DNA from: Bacteroidota bacterium
Lineage (GTDB): Bacteria > Bacteroidota > Bacteroidia > B-17B0 > Aurantibacillaceae
Assembly: GCA_025362395.1 (NCBI GenBank)
Contig: JANYGK010000022.1
Location: 1 to 62,109, forward strand
Direction of reading: 5' to 3'
Length of the DNA: 62,109 nucleotides
Position 1 is the stretch's first letter; every line of letters begins with the position of its first letter. Below are positions 18,158-26,944 of this stretch, piece after piece. Position numbers and translations under genes: made by a program. The notes under the pieces were generated by a model. It did no database searches, was not told the origin of the DNA, and was given only the letters and a program-made list of their open reading frames with translations.

Positions 18158-19516
18158 TTATTTTAATATTCTAAATTCATTCGGTAAATAATTATTGATC
18201 CGGTTTCCTAAATTTTTGATCCAGCCTATTCCAAAACTTTTATAAGCCATCAGGCTCCAACCTTTATTTCCCGGAATAGTTTGTAATTCTTTTTTTAAGA
18301 ATTTAAGCACTTCGTCTTCGGAGCAATGAATAGCTTGAATATGCTCTGACCTGTAGATACTTAAAGCAAGGTCATGATGTGGAATAACATCTGTCTTTAT
18401 AACGCTGCCAATGTTAGTCCCCACTTTTTTAAGATACAAATGGCTGTACCAGTTAATAAATTGAACAGCTAAGGCGTTGGTCAACAAATAATCATCCTTA
18501 AATTTTATGATCTCATGCGCATTAACATCATTGATCCAATTAACAAATACTTCTTTTTCTTTAGGTTTTATGGGAGAGAAATTTTCGTACTTACGCTTTC
18601 GGATCTGATGATGCGTTTCGGGCTCTTCCGGTTTTTTAAACACAGCGCAGAAAAAACCCTCTGATTTGGTTTTACCGGGATAGAAGCGATAACCGAATGC
18701 TTTCTGTTCATCACTTTTTGTTTCAACAATACCAAAAGTTTTATCTATAGAAATTTGTATACTTTTTAATGCATACTCTTCAATAAGCCAATCGGCCATA
18801 TCTTCATTTTCCTGTTGCGAATACGAACAGGTAGAATACACAAGCGTTCCGCCCGGCTTTAACGTATTAATGATGTCCGATAAAATACGCTTTTGCCGTT
18901 GCGAACATAAATTCACATTATCTATGCTCCATTCATCTACCGCGTCGTGTTGTTTCCGGAATAAGCCTGAACCGCTACAAGGCGCATCCACCAAAATAAC
19001 ATCAAACACCTGTTCCATTTCAGAAAAAGCAACAGGATCATTGTTAGTAATTACTATATTACATGTTCCCCATTTGCTAAGGTTTTGCGCCAACACCTCT
19101 GCACGTTGCTTAACCACTTCATTCGCCACTAATAGACTTTCTTTGCTGATCAATGAATTTAATAAAGTACTTTTTCCGCCGGGAGAAGCACATACATCAA
19201 ACACACTTAACTGCTCATCAAAATTAACGCACGATCGTAAAGCGTGCTCAATAAACATGGATCCCGCTTCCTGTACATAGTAACAACCTGCCTGGAATAA
19301 CAGATCATGTGTAAAGTTCGGGCGGCTCTCTAAATAAAAACCATGAGTATTCCAAAGTACCGGATCATTTAACCGGAATTGCAACTCTGCTTTTTTAAAC
19401 GGATTTATCCGGATACTTACAGGGGAAGCGGCTTGATGTGCTTCTATAAAAATTTGTTCGTTAAACCCTTGACAGCAGGAAACCGATTGTATGAATTCAG
19501 AAGGTATTTTTAGCAT
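18158..19516 (-). CDS. RsmF/Nol1-type rRNA (cytosine-C5) methyltransferase
   Basis: 452 residues. The SAM-dependent m5C methyltransferase core is at ~70-290: SAM-binding 'DVCASPGGKS' (107-116), PC motif 'VDAPCSGSGLF' with Cys180, and TC motif 'VYSTCSYSQQEN' with catalytic Cys230. The C-terminal ~150 residues match the RsmF C-terminal/PUA-like region ('KGWSLMAYKSFGIGWIKNLG'). It probably methylates 16S rRNA at C1407 or a related site, by homology. It is divergent from recX, with 55 bp between starts. Confidence 0.95.
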   Translation of the reverse strand: MLKIPSEFIQSVSCCQGFNEQIFIEAHQAASPVSIRINPFKKAELQFRLNDPVLWNTHGFYLESRPNFTHDLLFQAGCYYVQEAGSMFIEHALRSCVNFDEQLSVFDVCASPGGKSTLLNSLISKESLLVANEVVKQRAEVLAQNLSKWGTCNIVITNNDPVAFSEMEQVFDVILVDAPCSGSGLFRKQHDAVDEWSIDNVNLCSQRQKRILSDIINTLKPGGTLVYSTCSYSQQENEDMADWLIEEYALKSIQISIDKTFGIVETKSDEQKAFGYRFYPGKTKSEGFFCAVFKKPEEPETHHQIRKRKYENFSPIKPKEKEVFVNWINDVNAHEIIKFKDDYLLTNALAVQFINWYSHLYLKKVGTNIGSVIKTDVIPHHDLALSIYRSEHIQAIHCSEDEVLKFLKKELQTIPGNKGWSLMAYKSFGIGWIKNLGNRINNYLPNEFRILK

Positions 19517-19571
19517 TTTATTTTTCGGAAAAGTGATGAAACGGAATTAATTAATACAATATGATTTCATC

Positions 19572-20096
19572 ATGTCAAATGTAATTAAATATTTACTTTT
19601 GTGTGTGTTTGAGAAAAAAGAAAAGCCGAAAATTACGGAACCGCATTTAGCGCTAATTAAGATGCAGAGCTGGTGTGCATATCAGGAACGTGCGCAGCAA
19701 GAGGCAAGAGATAAGCTTTATGAGCTGGGTATGTGGCCGGAAGCCGTTGAGAATATCATCTCCAAATTAATAGAAGATAATTTTTTAAATGAAGAACGCT
19801 TTGCTATGCAATTTGCACGCGGAAAATTTAATATTAAAAAGTGGGGAAGAATAAAAATAAGGATGGAGCTTAAACAGCGACGCATCAGCGATTACTGTTT
19901 AAAAAAAGCCTTGCAACAAATAGATGAAATGGAATACATTAAGACACTTAAAAAATTAATGGACGTAAAGCGTAAACTACTCAAAGAAAAAAATCATATC
20001 AAATTAAAATACAAACTTATGAGTTACGCTTTATCAAAAGGCTATGAAAAGGATTTAATATTTGATGTTTTAAATGATAAAGAAGATGAATTTTAA
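19572..20096 (+). CDS. recX: RecX-family regulatory protein
   Basis: 174 residues, all helical, with three-helix repeats typical of RecX: 'ALIKMQSWCAYQERAQQEAR', then 'LIEDNFLNEERFAMQFARGK', then 'IRMELKQRRISDYCLKKAL'. RecX binds RecA filaments and modulates recombination. recA is not in the window. The ATG at 19572 is the first in frame. The gene overlaps the convergent hemW stop by 4 bp (20093-20096). Confidence 0.94.
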   Translation: MSNVIKYLLLCVFEKKEKPKITEPHLALIKMQSWCAYQERAQQEARDKLYELGMWPEAVENIISKLIEDNFLNEERFAMQFARGKFNIKKWGRIKIRMELKQRRISDYCLKKALQQIDEMEYIKTLKKLMDVKRKLLKEKNHIKLKYKLMSYALSKGYEKDLIFDVLNDKEDEF

Positions 20097-21220
20097 ACAA
20101 ACAGCTCGCTCGCTATTTTATCTGCAAGTAATTTTCCTTTTTCCGTTAACGTATATGTTTGGTTATTTACTGCAATTGTTTTTGTTTGTATAAAAAGTTC
20201 AACCTGTTTAAGAAAGATCTTTACAAACTCGTCATTAAAATTTGATTTTAAATAACCCAATTCAACTCCCCATATAGTTCGGAGTGATGTTAGTATATAT
20301 TCATTAAATCGTTCTTTTTCAGTTAAGATTTCTTTTTCGAAATACGCTTCTTTATTTTCAGAAATACGTTTACTGTATAAATTATTATTTGATACATTCC
20401 ATTGCCTTGACATACCATCGAAAGAATGCGCCGATGGGCCTAAGCCAATATAGTGCTTACCTTTCCAGTAATTTGAATTATGGATACTGAAATATCCTTC
20501 TTTGCCAAAGTTAGAAATTTCGTAGTGCACAAAATTATGTTTCTCTAAACGATCAATCATCTCTAAAAACAATTCCGCGCTTTTTTCGTCATCAATGGCA
20601 GTTTCTTTTTTAGCTTTAAGATCGTGACCCAACTTTGTTTTTTCTTCAATAGTTAAATTGTAGCTCGAAATATGTTTTACATCTAACACAATTGCTTTAT
20701 CCAATGTTTTTTTCCAATTAGTTATATTCGAAAATTTTGAACCATAGATCAGATCGATTGTAATGTTTTCAAAACCCTTGTCCTGAGCGCGTTTCACACT
20801 AAATTCGCTTTCTTTAGCAGTATGTGCCCTGTTCATCCAAACTAATTCTTCTTCATTAAAGCTTTGCAGGCCAATACTTAGCCGGTTTACTTCAAGTCGT
20901 TTTAATTCTCTCAGTTTGTCATCCAACAGATCATCAGGATTGCACTCAAAAGTAATTTCTGCATCTTTTGATACATTATATAACTTGTAAATTTTTTCTA
21001 AAATTAAAAAGGATTCTTTTTCTGAAAGCAGGCTTGGTGTGCCACCACCAAAGTAGATCGTTTCAATGGTTTTATCGGGTAAATAATTTTTCCGCAAGTC
21101 TATTTCCGTTAAAATGCTTTTTACTAAAGCATCTTTATTTAGGAGCGAAGTAGAAAAATGAAAATCGCAATAATTACACGCTTGTTTACAAAAAGGAATA
21201 TGGATGTAGATACCGCTCAC
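20093..21220 (-). CDS. hemW: HemW, radical SAM heme chaperone (coproporphyrinogen oxidase-like)
   Basis: 375 residues. The [4Fe-4S] motif is CKQACNYC (Cys11, Cys15, Cys18) followed by Asp-Phe. HemN-type oxidases carry a fourth Cys there, so this is the HemW subgroup, which transfers heme to respiratory enzymes. SAM-binding 'YFGGGTPSLL' and the C-terminal HemN_C domain are present. It starts with GTG (21220-21218), whose G is the last base of the upstream gene's TAG, so translation is coupled to the unknown 500-residue protein. Confidence 0.95.
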   Translation of the reverse strand: MSGIYIHIPFCKQACNYCDFHFSTSLLNKDALVKSILTEIDLRKNYLPDKTIETIYFGGGTPSLLSEKESFLILEKIYKLYNVSKDAEITFECNPDDLLDDKLRELKRLEVNRLSIGLQSFNEEELVWMNRAHTAKESEFSVKRAQDKGFENITIDLIYGSKFSNITNWKKTLDKAIVLDVKHISSYNLTIEEKTKLGHDLKAKKETAIDDEKSAELFLEMIDRLEKHNFVHYEISNFGKEGYFSIHNSNYWKGKHYIGLGPSAHSFDGMSRQWNVSNNNLYSKRISENKEAYFEKEILTEKERFNEYILTSLRTIWGVELGYLKSNFNDEFVKIFLKQVELFIQTKTIAVNNQTYTLTEKGKLLADKIASELFV

Positions 21221-22716
21221 TAATCTAATTGCATTGGGATCTTATAATAAGACAATAATTCCTTTATCAGATTTTGGATATGCTTATAGGCACCTGATTC
21301 TTCATAGGTGGCCTTAAGCTTTTCGGTATATTGTTTTCGCTGATTGGTAAGGTATTGGGCAGCAAAATAATAGGCATCAATGGTCAGGTCGTTTTCTTTA
21401 ATAACAATTTGTTCAGACGTAATTTTTTTGTAGCGCTTGTATGTTGTAATTACTTTTTCATATTCCTTCAAGCTAAAATAGCCAATGATAAGAGCGACAA
21501 AGATTCCATCCAAAAATTTCTGAAACGGTATTTGCTGGTACGATACTAAAGTATCTTCAAGTATTTTTATGGATTTATTTTTATCTCGTTCGTCACCCGT
21601 TAAAAGTATGGCAGAATAAAAGCAACGAACATTTATAAATTTAATAATGTGCCCGTCTTCCCAAATATCTTTTGAAAGGATTTCTTCCAGTTTTATTTTT
21701 AAATACGAAATATTTTCATTGACATCCCTCGGCAATTGCTTTATGTAGTCATCTCTGAACACATACCCGTAAGCGCTCATATAATGGCTTACCTGTACAG
21801 AAATAGAAAATAATTCGGGGATATTAATATAACTTTTCCAATACTTTAAAAACGAACTAATGCCATTCATTTTTTTAACCTCGCTTAACATAGCTTCAGT
21901 ATTAGTAGTGTTAACCTTATGTTGAAGCCTTTGCCCAAGTATTTTAAAATACATGTCATCCAAATAATGATAGCAAACAAAAGAGTTATTTAAGAAATCT
22001 CTTTCCAAATTATCAAGCTCCTGCTCTGTTTCTTTTTTAAAAAAATCGGGATGCCCTAAAAAACTCAACTCATAATATTTACCGAAGCGCGCTAAGATAC
22101 TAATCGAATTAGATTCGTGATTTACATATTTATCAAAAAAAGCAAGGTCTTTATTTACCTGCGATTTAGAGATATTTTCCTTGCCTTTAAAAAACAAATG
22201 TTCTCTCAGATAAGCATAAAGCGAGTTTTTAGTTTGCTCTAATAAAAGGTATTCATCAACTTTTTTATGGTATTTATTAGAGTCTTTTGATTCTGTTATA
22301 AAAGCCTGTTGCGCCAAAAATTTATATACCTCAACAAGCGTTGTATAATCTTCTATTTTTTCGGCTACATCCGTAAGCCATTCGGCCAAATCGTTTGCTC
22401 TTTGCTTTTGTCCCTTCGCTAAAAACTCCTCTATTAACTGTAAATTATGTTTTAAATAGTTGGGGTAATTCCTGCTTAAAAACGCGCTTAATTTAAAGGT
22501 GTGATGCGTTAATTGTAAAAACTTTTTTCTGGTTTTTTCTTCTGCGTCGCCATAAATCAATTTACATAACCCATCAGATTCAGGCTGAACTTTTGTTTTT
22601 TTTATACTTGAGATAAGCTTGTAAGGAAGCTCAGAATTTGTATCCAGTAAATGATCGGCAAATTCTTTATAGTGAAAATCTGAAAGTAGTAAAACCTGTT
22701 TTTGTATGCTGATCAT
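21220..22716 (-). CDS. Uncharacterised all-helical protein coupled to hemW
   Basis: 498 residues from the ATG at 22716; a 17-codon extension to 22767 is possible but gives an unlikely hydrophobic N-terminus before 'MISIQKQVLLL'. I do not recognise a family. The sequence is almost wholly helical and lysine-, leucine- and tyrosine-rich, without Cys or His clusters, and looks like TPR/alpha-solenoid repeats (for example 'SLKEYEKVITTYKRYKKI'). It has no signal peptide. Its stop overlaps the hemW start by one base, so it is probably cotranscribed with hemW. A role with HemW is inference only. Confidence 0.75.
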   Translation of the reverse strand: MISIQKQVLLLSDFHYKEFADHLLDTNSELPYKLISSIKKTKVQPESDGLCKLIYGDAEEKTRKKFLQLTHHTFKLSAFLSRNYPNYLKHNLQLIEEFLAKGQKQRANDLAEWLTDVAEKIEDYTTLVEVYKFLAQQAFITESKDSNKYHKKVDEYLLLEQTKNSLYAYLREHLFFKGKENISKSQVNKDLAFFDKYVNHESNSISILARFGKYYELSFLGHPDFFKKETEQELDNLERDFLNNSFVCYHYLDDMYFKILGQRLQHKVNTTNTEAMLSEVKKMNGISSFLKYWKSYINIPELFSISVQVSHYMSAYGYVFRDDYIKQLPRDVNENISYLKIKLEEILSKDIWEDGHIIKFINVRCFYSAILLTGDERDKNKSIKILEDTLVSYQQIPFQKFLDGIFVALIIGYFSLKEYEKVITTYKRYKKITSEQIVIKENDLTIDAYYFAAQYLTNQRKQYTEKLKATYEESGAYKHIQNLIKELLSYYKIPMQLD

Positions 22717-22844
22717 TTTTCCGTTTATATAACTCCTAAACTTAAAAATAAAGATCAATAAAAACAAAATATTGGTTCACCTACTCATCTGTTCTAATAA
22801 TTTAATACATGAGGTCGGCAGATGCCTGAATGTAACTCCTTAAA

Positions 22845-23531
22845 TCATCCTTTTTCAACACCCGGAAGATTCCAATCAATAGCCGTTTTATGATGCGCTT
22901 TTAAATATTTATTGGTTTTGGAAAAAGGAGCGCTGCCAAAAAAAGCGCCCCGGGCCAATGGAGACGGATGAGCGGCTTCCAATATTAAGTGTTTTGATGC
23001 ATCTATTAAAGGCGCTTTAGACTTTGCATAATTTCCCCACAATAAAAAAACACAGTGTTCTTTTTCATCCGAAATAAGTTTTATAACAGCGTCCGTAAAT
23101 TGTTCCCATCCTTTTTTTTGGTGGCTTCCCGGCTCGCCGGCCCTTACCGTTAATGTTGCGTTTAAAAGCAGTACGCCCTGTAAAGCCCAAGCAGTAAGGT
23201 TCCCGTGATTAGGAATTGTAAAACCAACATCGGTATGCAATTCTTTAAAAATATTTATTAACGAGGGTGGCGGCTTAATACCATAGTTTACAGAGAAACT
23301 AAGGCCGTGAGCCTGGTTATAGCCATGATAAGGGTCTTGTCCTAAAATTACGACCTCTGTTTTTTCGAAAGATGTTAATTTTATAGCATTAAAAACTTCA
23401 TTCTCTTTCGGGTACACTGTAAATTTTACTCTCTCCTCTTTAACAAATTGCGTAAGTGCTTTAAAATAAGGTAGATTTAATTCATTTTCTAATTTTATGT
23501 ACCAAGTACTTTTTTCCTTTTTATCAGTCAT
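22845..23531 (-). CDS. ung: Uracil-DNA glycosylase (family 1)
   Basis: 228 residues, the family's usual length. The catalytic water-activating motif 'GQDPYHG' contains Asp66. 'LLLNATLTVR' and the minor-groove loop 'HPSPLARGAFFG' with the catalytic His are also present. It removes uracil from DNA to start base-excision repair. It is a single gene, divergent from the small lipoprotein gene at 23646. Confidence 0.98.
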   Translation of the reverse strand: MTDKKEKSTWYIKLENELNLPYFKALTQFVKEERVKFTVYPKENEVFNAIKLTSFEKTEVVILGQDPYHGYNQAHGLSFSVNYGIKPPPSLINIFKELHTDVGFTIPNHGNLTAWALQGVLLLNATLTVRAGEPGSHQKKGWEQFTDAVIKLISDEKEHCVFLLWGNYAKSKAPLIDASKHLILEAAHPSPLARGAFFGSAPFSKTNKYLKAHHKTAIDWNLPGVEKG

Positions 23532-23586
23532 AACAATGTTGTTAATTATTTTTTAGAAATAATTGAGCGTTTTTGTTTACTTTTTT

Positions 23587-23616
23587 TTTGCCCTTGGCAA
23601 AATTACTATATATTTG
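23587..23616 (+). promoter_or_regulatory. Predicted promoter for the small lipoprotein and ytxJ
   Basis: TTTG (23587-23590), 18 bp, TATATTTG (23609-23616) fits the Bacteroidota consensus. The start would lie near 23623, ~23 nt before the ATG at 23646. This supports 23646-24143 as a transcription unit. Confidence 0.6.
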
Positions 23617-23645
23617 TTATTCCAATATTTAAAACGTCAAAACCT

Positions 23646-23777
23646 ATGAAAAAATTAGCTTTATTAACTTCTGTGCTATTTGCTTTATGCTTAACATGTA
23701 ATTCTTGCAAATCGCATGAAAAGTGTCCGGCTTATTCTAAAGCTAATACTACTATTTCGGCTAAAAAATCTGTATAA
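23646..23777 (+). CDS. 43-residue Cys-rich lipoprotein, unannotated-type small ORF
   Basis: ATG at 23646 and TAA at 23775-23777. The sequence starts MKKLALLTSVLFAL, a clean positively charged and hydrophobic signal. It then has four Cys (15, 18, 21, 27) in 13 residues, around 'CLTCNSCKSHEKC'. Cys21 before 'KSHEK' is the most natural lipidation site, giving a ~23-residue mature peptide. A consensus promoter stands just upstream. It ends 6 bp before ytxJ, so the two are almost certainly cotranscribed. No family is recognised; a thiol-redox link is inferred from Cys content and neighbours. Confidence 0.7.
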   Translation: MKKLALLTSVLFALCLTCNSCKSHEKCPAYSKANTTISAKKSV

Positions 23778-23783
23778 TAATTC

Positions 23784-24143
23784 ATGCTTTGGCATAAATT
23801 AACTGATATTAGTCAGTTATCAGATATTATTGATATTTCAAAACAACAGCCCGGTTTAAATCGGGCTGTTGTTATATTTAAACATAGTACAAGGTGTTCA
23901 ATCAGTTCTATGGCTTTAAATCGGTTTGAATCAAAATGGATTGATGATGAAAATACGCCGGCGTATTATCTTGACTTACTAGCTCACAGGGATATTTCGA
24001 ATGAAATAGCTATCCTTTTCGGCGTTGAGCATGCCTCACCCCAGGTTTTAATACTAAAGGACGGTAAATGTTTTTACAATGTTTCCCATAACGGCATCAT
24101 CGTTTCCGACATACGGGAAGCCATTACCAAACAAATTCAATAA
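23784..24143 (+). CDS. ytxJ: YtxJ-type monothiol bacilliredoxin (bacillithiol system protein)
   Basis: 119 residues with a thioredoxin-like fold. The active-site region is 'FKHSTRCSISSMAL', a single-Cys motif in the position where YtxJ/BrxC has TCGIS-type sequences. The C-terminus 'ASPQVLILKDGKCFYNVSH' is the usual cis-Pro strand. These proteins reduce mixed disulfides with bacillithiol, implying that this bacterium uses bacillithiol. It follows the tiny lipoprotein gene by 6 bp, and its 3' end overlaps the convergent osmC-family gene by 20 bp. Confidence 0.92.
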   Translation: MLWHKLTDISQLSDIIDISKQQPGLNRAVVIFKHSTRCSISSMALNRFESKWIDDENTPAYYLDLLAHRDISNEIAILFGVEHASPQVLILKDGKCFYNVSHNGIIVSDIREAITKQIQ

Positions 24144-24531
24144 CCTGTTTTAAATCGGGATGTAAGCTTTTTGATACAGGACAAGCATGTGCTGTATGCT
24201 CATACACTTTTTTCTCCTTATCACTGTAATTTGATTTAGGAAAGGTAATTTTTACACGGATCTCCCCTACTCTCCTGGGTTCAGTATACATTACTTTAGT
24301 AACTTCTGCGCTCGCACCATCAATGGGCTTCATCGTTTCTCTCATAGCAACAATACCAATCGTAGTTAACATACAGCTTGCCAAAGATGTTGCCATTAGG
24401 TCCGTAGGTGAAAATGCCTCCCCTTTTCCGTGGTTGTCTTTTGGGGCATCGGTATATATTGTGGCATTAGATTGCAAATGAGTTGCCTCTGTTCTTAAAT
24501 CACCTGTATATGTTACTTTACTCGTTATCAT
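24124..24531 (-). CDS. OsmC/Ohr-family peroxiredoxin-like protein
   Basis: 135 residues from the ATG at 24529-24531, chosen because 'MITSKVTYTGDLRTE' is the typical OsmC N-terminus and a TATCTTTG promoter element stands just upstream. The two thiols of the family are seen in 'MATSLASCMLTTIGI' and 'HTAHACPVSKSL'. OsmC proteins reduce organic hydroperoxides. Convergent overlap with ytxJ places two thiol-redox genes together. Confidence 0.93.
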   Translation of the reverse strand: MITSKVTYTGDLRTEATHLQSNATIYTDAPKDNHGKGEAFSPTDLMATSLASCMLTTIGIVAMRETMKPIDGASAEVTKVMYTEPRRVGEIRVKITFPKSNYSDKEKKVYEHTAHACPVSKSLHPDLKQVIEFVW

Positions 24532-24544
24532 TTTATTTTTTTTC

Positions 24545-24552
24545 CAAAGATA
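24545..24552 (-). promoter_or_regulatory. Predicted -7 element (TATCTTTG) of the osmC-family gene
   Basis: Minus-strand TATCTTTG matches TAnnTTTG exactly. The predicted start is near 24538, only a few bases before the ATG at 24531. The -33 side is weak (TTTA). Confidence 0.45.
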
Positions 24553-24590
24553 ATAAAGCAAAGCGTATTCATTAAATAAAATTAAATAGC

Positions 24591-24598
24591 TATTTTTG
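24591..24598 (+). promoter_or_regulatory. Predicted -7 element (TATTTTTG) immediately before the OMP gene
   Basis: TATTTTTG matches TAnnTTTG and ends 7 bp before the ATG at 24606, so the transcript would have almost no leader. No good -33 TTTG was found at the right distance. Confidence 0.4.
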
Positions 24599-24605
24599 TT
24601 TACCA

Positions 24606-25361
24606 ATGTTTAAAAGGATCTTATACAGTTTAGCGTTTATTTGTATTACGGGAATTTGTGTTTCGCAAAGTACAACCCAAGCTGTTGCTTCGGGTCGTGA
24701 CCCTAATGTATTATACAGAAACGAAGGTTCTGTCGGTATTTTCGCACACAGCCGCGGCTTTGGCCTTAATTATATGCGCGCCAAACATATAACCGGCACA
24801 CGTAAAAAATTATTTGAGATTGAAGCCTTGAATATGAAGCACCCTAAAGAAATTAAGGTGTCTAATAGCTCAGATAATTCTAAACGTTTTGTATACGGTA
24901 AATTAAATAATATTTTGCTTTTCAGAGTTGGTGTAGGTTACCAAACTACGTTATTTAAAAGGGCCGACCGGAAATCAGTTGAAATAAGGACCTCTTATTA
25001 TGTGGGCGGTAATATTACTTTTGCAAAACCTGCTTATGTTTTAATTTACCGCGAAAATATTTCAGGCGCAAAATATCAGCAATCGGTAAAATACAATCCC
25101 GAACTGCAAACCATTGACAGTATTTCTGGTAAGGGCCCGTTAGTAGACGGTTTATCAGAAATTAAAATTTACCCGGCAGTATATGCTAAATTTAATTTAA
25201 GCTTTGAATACGCTCCTTACTCAAATAAAGTAAAAGCTATTGAAACAGGGGTTATATTAGATTATTATCCTACGGGCTTGCCGATTATGGCGCATAATCC
25301 TGCCGAAAAATTTATTGTAACAGTATATGTTGGCTTTGTGTTTGGCAAAAAATGGTTTTAA
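24606..25361 (+). CDS. Predicted outer-membrane beta-barrel protein, unknown function
   Basis: 251 residues. Signal peptide with '[16 protein letters not shown]' and probable cleavage after 'VSQ'. The rest is alternating strands with aromatic girdles, ending '…[13 protein letters not shown]', a typical C-terminal barrel strand with terminal Phe. It has the size of small OmpW/porin-like proteins but no recognised family. The lipA start lies at or just after its stop codon, and the lipA product is cytosolic, so the operon link is positional. Confidence 0.7.
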   Translation: MFKRILYSLAFICITGICVSQSTTQAVASGRDPNVLYRNEGSVGIFAHSRGFGLNYMRAKHITGTRKKLFEIEALNMKHPKEIKVSNSSDNSKRFVYGKLNNILLFRVGVGYQTTLFKRADRKSVEIRTSYYVGGNITFAKPAYVLIYRENISGAKYQQSVKYNPELQTIDSISGKGPLVDGLSEIKIYPAVYAKFNLSFEYAPYSNKVKAIETGVILDYYPTGLPIMAHNPAEKFIVTVYVGFVFGKKWF

Positions 25362-25363
25362 AA

Positions 25364-26236
25364 ATGGAAAACATTCAGGAGAATAGTGTAATAGAAAGGC
25401 CAAGAAAACCGGATTGGTTAAGAGTAAAATTACCTATTGGCGAAGAATACCTTAAAGTACGGAAAATAGTATCTGAACATAAATTACACACGATCTGCGA
25501 AAGCGGCAATTGTCCTAATATGGGCGAATGCTGGGGTGCAGGCACTGCAACGTTTATGATATTGGGAAATGTGTGTACACGCTCGTGCGGATTTTGCGCA
25601 GTTGCAACAGGCAAGCCATTACCGGCTGATTGGGATGAACCAAAACGTGTAGCAAATTCTGTAAAACTAATGGGCGTTAAACATTGCGTTATTACATCGG
25701 TTGACAGGGATGACCTAAAGGACGGCGGTTCTATTATTTGGGCCGAAACTATTAAAGCGATAAGAGAAATTAGTCCCGAAACAAAATTTGAATGCTTAAT
25801 TCCTGACTTTGCAGGAAAATGGGATAATTTACAACGCATCATTGATGTAAAACCTGATATTGTTTCTCATAATATTGAAACGGTTCGTCGCTTAACTGCG
25901 CAGGTTCGCATACAAGCTAAATACGACCGCAGCATGGAAGTATTAAAGCGTTTACATGAAGCAGGGTTAAGAACAAAGTGTGGCTTAATGGTAGGCTTAG
26001 GCGAAACGGAAGAAGAAGTTTTGGAAACGATAGATGAATTAGCCGATGTACATTGTGACGTGATAACAATTGGACAATACTTGCAGCCAACGCCAAAACA
26101 CTTATCCGTTGCACGGTTCGTGCATCCCGACGAATTTAAAAAATGGAAAGAAATTGCTTTATCTAAAGGGTTTAAATATGTAGAAAGTGGTGCTTTAGTC
26201 CGTTCATCGTACCATGCAGAAAAACATGTATTTTAA
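25364..26236 (+). CDS. lipA: Lipoyl synthase
   Basis: 290 residues from the ATG at 25364, 2 bp after the OMP stop; an alternative ATG at 25352 overlaps that stop. It is a radical SAM enzyme with two [4Fe-4S] clusters: the auxiliary cluster motif '[12 protein letters not shown]' and the SAM motif 'CTRSCGFC'. The C-terminal '[12 protein letters not shown]' carries the RSSY motif that ligates the auxiliary cluster. It inserts two sulfurs into octanoyl-protein to make lipoyl groups for pyruvate dehydrogenase; the E1 beta gene pdhB lies nearby. Confidence 0.98.
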   Translation: MENIQENSVIERPRKPDWLRVKLPIGEEYLKVRKIVSEHKLHTICESGNCPNMGECWGAGTATFMILGNVCTRSCGFCAVATGKPLPADWDEPKRVANSVKLMGVKHCVITSVDRDDLKDGGSIIWAETIKAIREISPETKFECLIPDFAGKWDNLQRIIDVKPDIVSHNIETVRRLTAQVRIQAKYDRSMEVLKRLHEAGLRTKCGLMVGLGETEEEVLETIDELADVHCDVITIGQYLQPTPKHLSVARFVHPDEFKKWKEIALSKGFKYVESGALVRSSYHAEKHVF

Positions 26237-26248
26237 ATCTTCTATTGT

Positions 26249-26863
26249 ATGAAACCTCTACTCTCTATTCTTTTTAAATACATTATTTTATTTGTTATTA
26301 TTGGTATTACCCTTGTATTTATTTTTACTAATAACATCGGGTATACCGAAATTAAATACCTGTTTGCAGGATTAAGTGTTTTATATATTGCGGCTTGCTG
26401 TATTGAAGCGGAGCAAATAGCGGCCGTTTCGAAAGGAACGAAGAAATTTATTTATTTTACCGATAGCTTTATTTCAAAACGGTTTTTGAAAATAATTTTC
26501 TTCTTATGCTCAGGCAGTATTTTACTTTTTCCGCACAGTATTATTAATTACATGTCTTTTATCTGTTTTTTAATCGCTTTTACTGAAATTATATTAACGC
26601 TTTGGAGACATGCAAGAAAACTTTGTTTTGTTGCATTTGAAGGAAATAAAATTATAATGTCAACTAATAAAATAATTTCTATACACGCTGCGGCCATTGA
26701 GAAGATTGAAAAAAGACACGGCATTACCTATTTTGTTTATGAAAATAATGCGGCTATTACTTTACGGACTGATACCATGAAAGAAAAAGATGCTTTTAGT
26801 GAAGCACTAACCAAATGGATTGCCGACAATCATTTAGAAAGCAAAGTTGTTACTGCTTCATAA
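26249..26863 (+). CDS. Membrane protein of unknown function
   Basis: 204 residues. About four hydrophobic spans lie in the first ~120 residues ('YIILFVIIGITLVFIF', 'YLFAGLSVLYIAACC', 'IIFFLCSGSILLF', 'FICFLIAFTEIILTL'). A soluble C-terminal part of ~80 residues follows, with a strand-rich, possibly PH-like core ('LCFVAFEGNKIIMSTNKIIS'). No family recognised. It follows lipA by 12 bp and is closed by a bidirectional terminator. Confidence 0.6.
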   Translation: MKPLLSILFKYIILFVIIGITLVFIFTNNIGYTEIKYLFAGLSVLYIAACCIEAEQIAAVSKGTKKFIYFTDSFISKRFLKIIFFLCSGSILLFPHSIINYMSFICFLIAFTEIILTLWRHARKLCFVAFEGNKIIMSTNKIISIHAAAIEKIEKRHGITYFVYENNAAITLRTDTMKEKDAFSEALTKWIADNHLESKVVTAS

Positions 26864-26891
26864 TTTAATTACGATTTTATTTTTGAACCAT

Positions 26892-26924
26892 AAAAAAGAG
26901 CAACAGAAAGTGTTGCTCTTTTTT
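26892..26924. terminator. Bidirectional terminator between the membrane-protein gene and pdhB
   Basis: A perfect 14-bp stem: AAAAAAGAGCAACA and its complement around loop GAAAG, with A- and T-tracts at the outer ends. The flanking genes are convergent. Confidence 0.92.
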
Positions 26925-26944
26925 ATGTGATTTTAAAGTCGAAC

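Noticed and set aside
25375-25842. 155-codon minus-strand open frame
   Set aside because: Antisense to lipA, with no homology features of its own.
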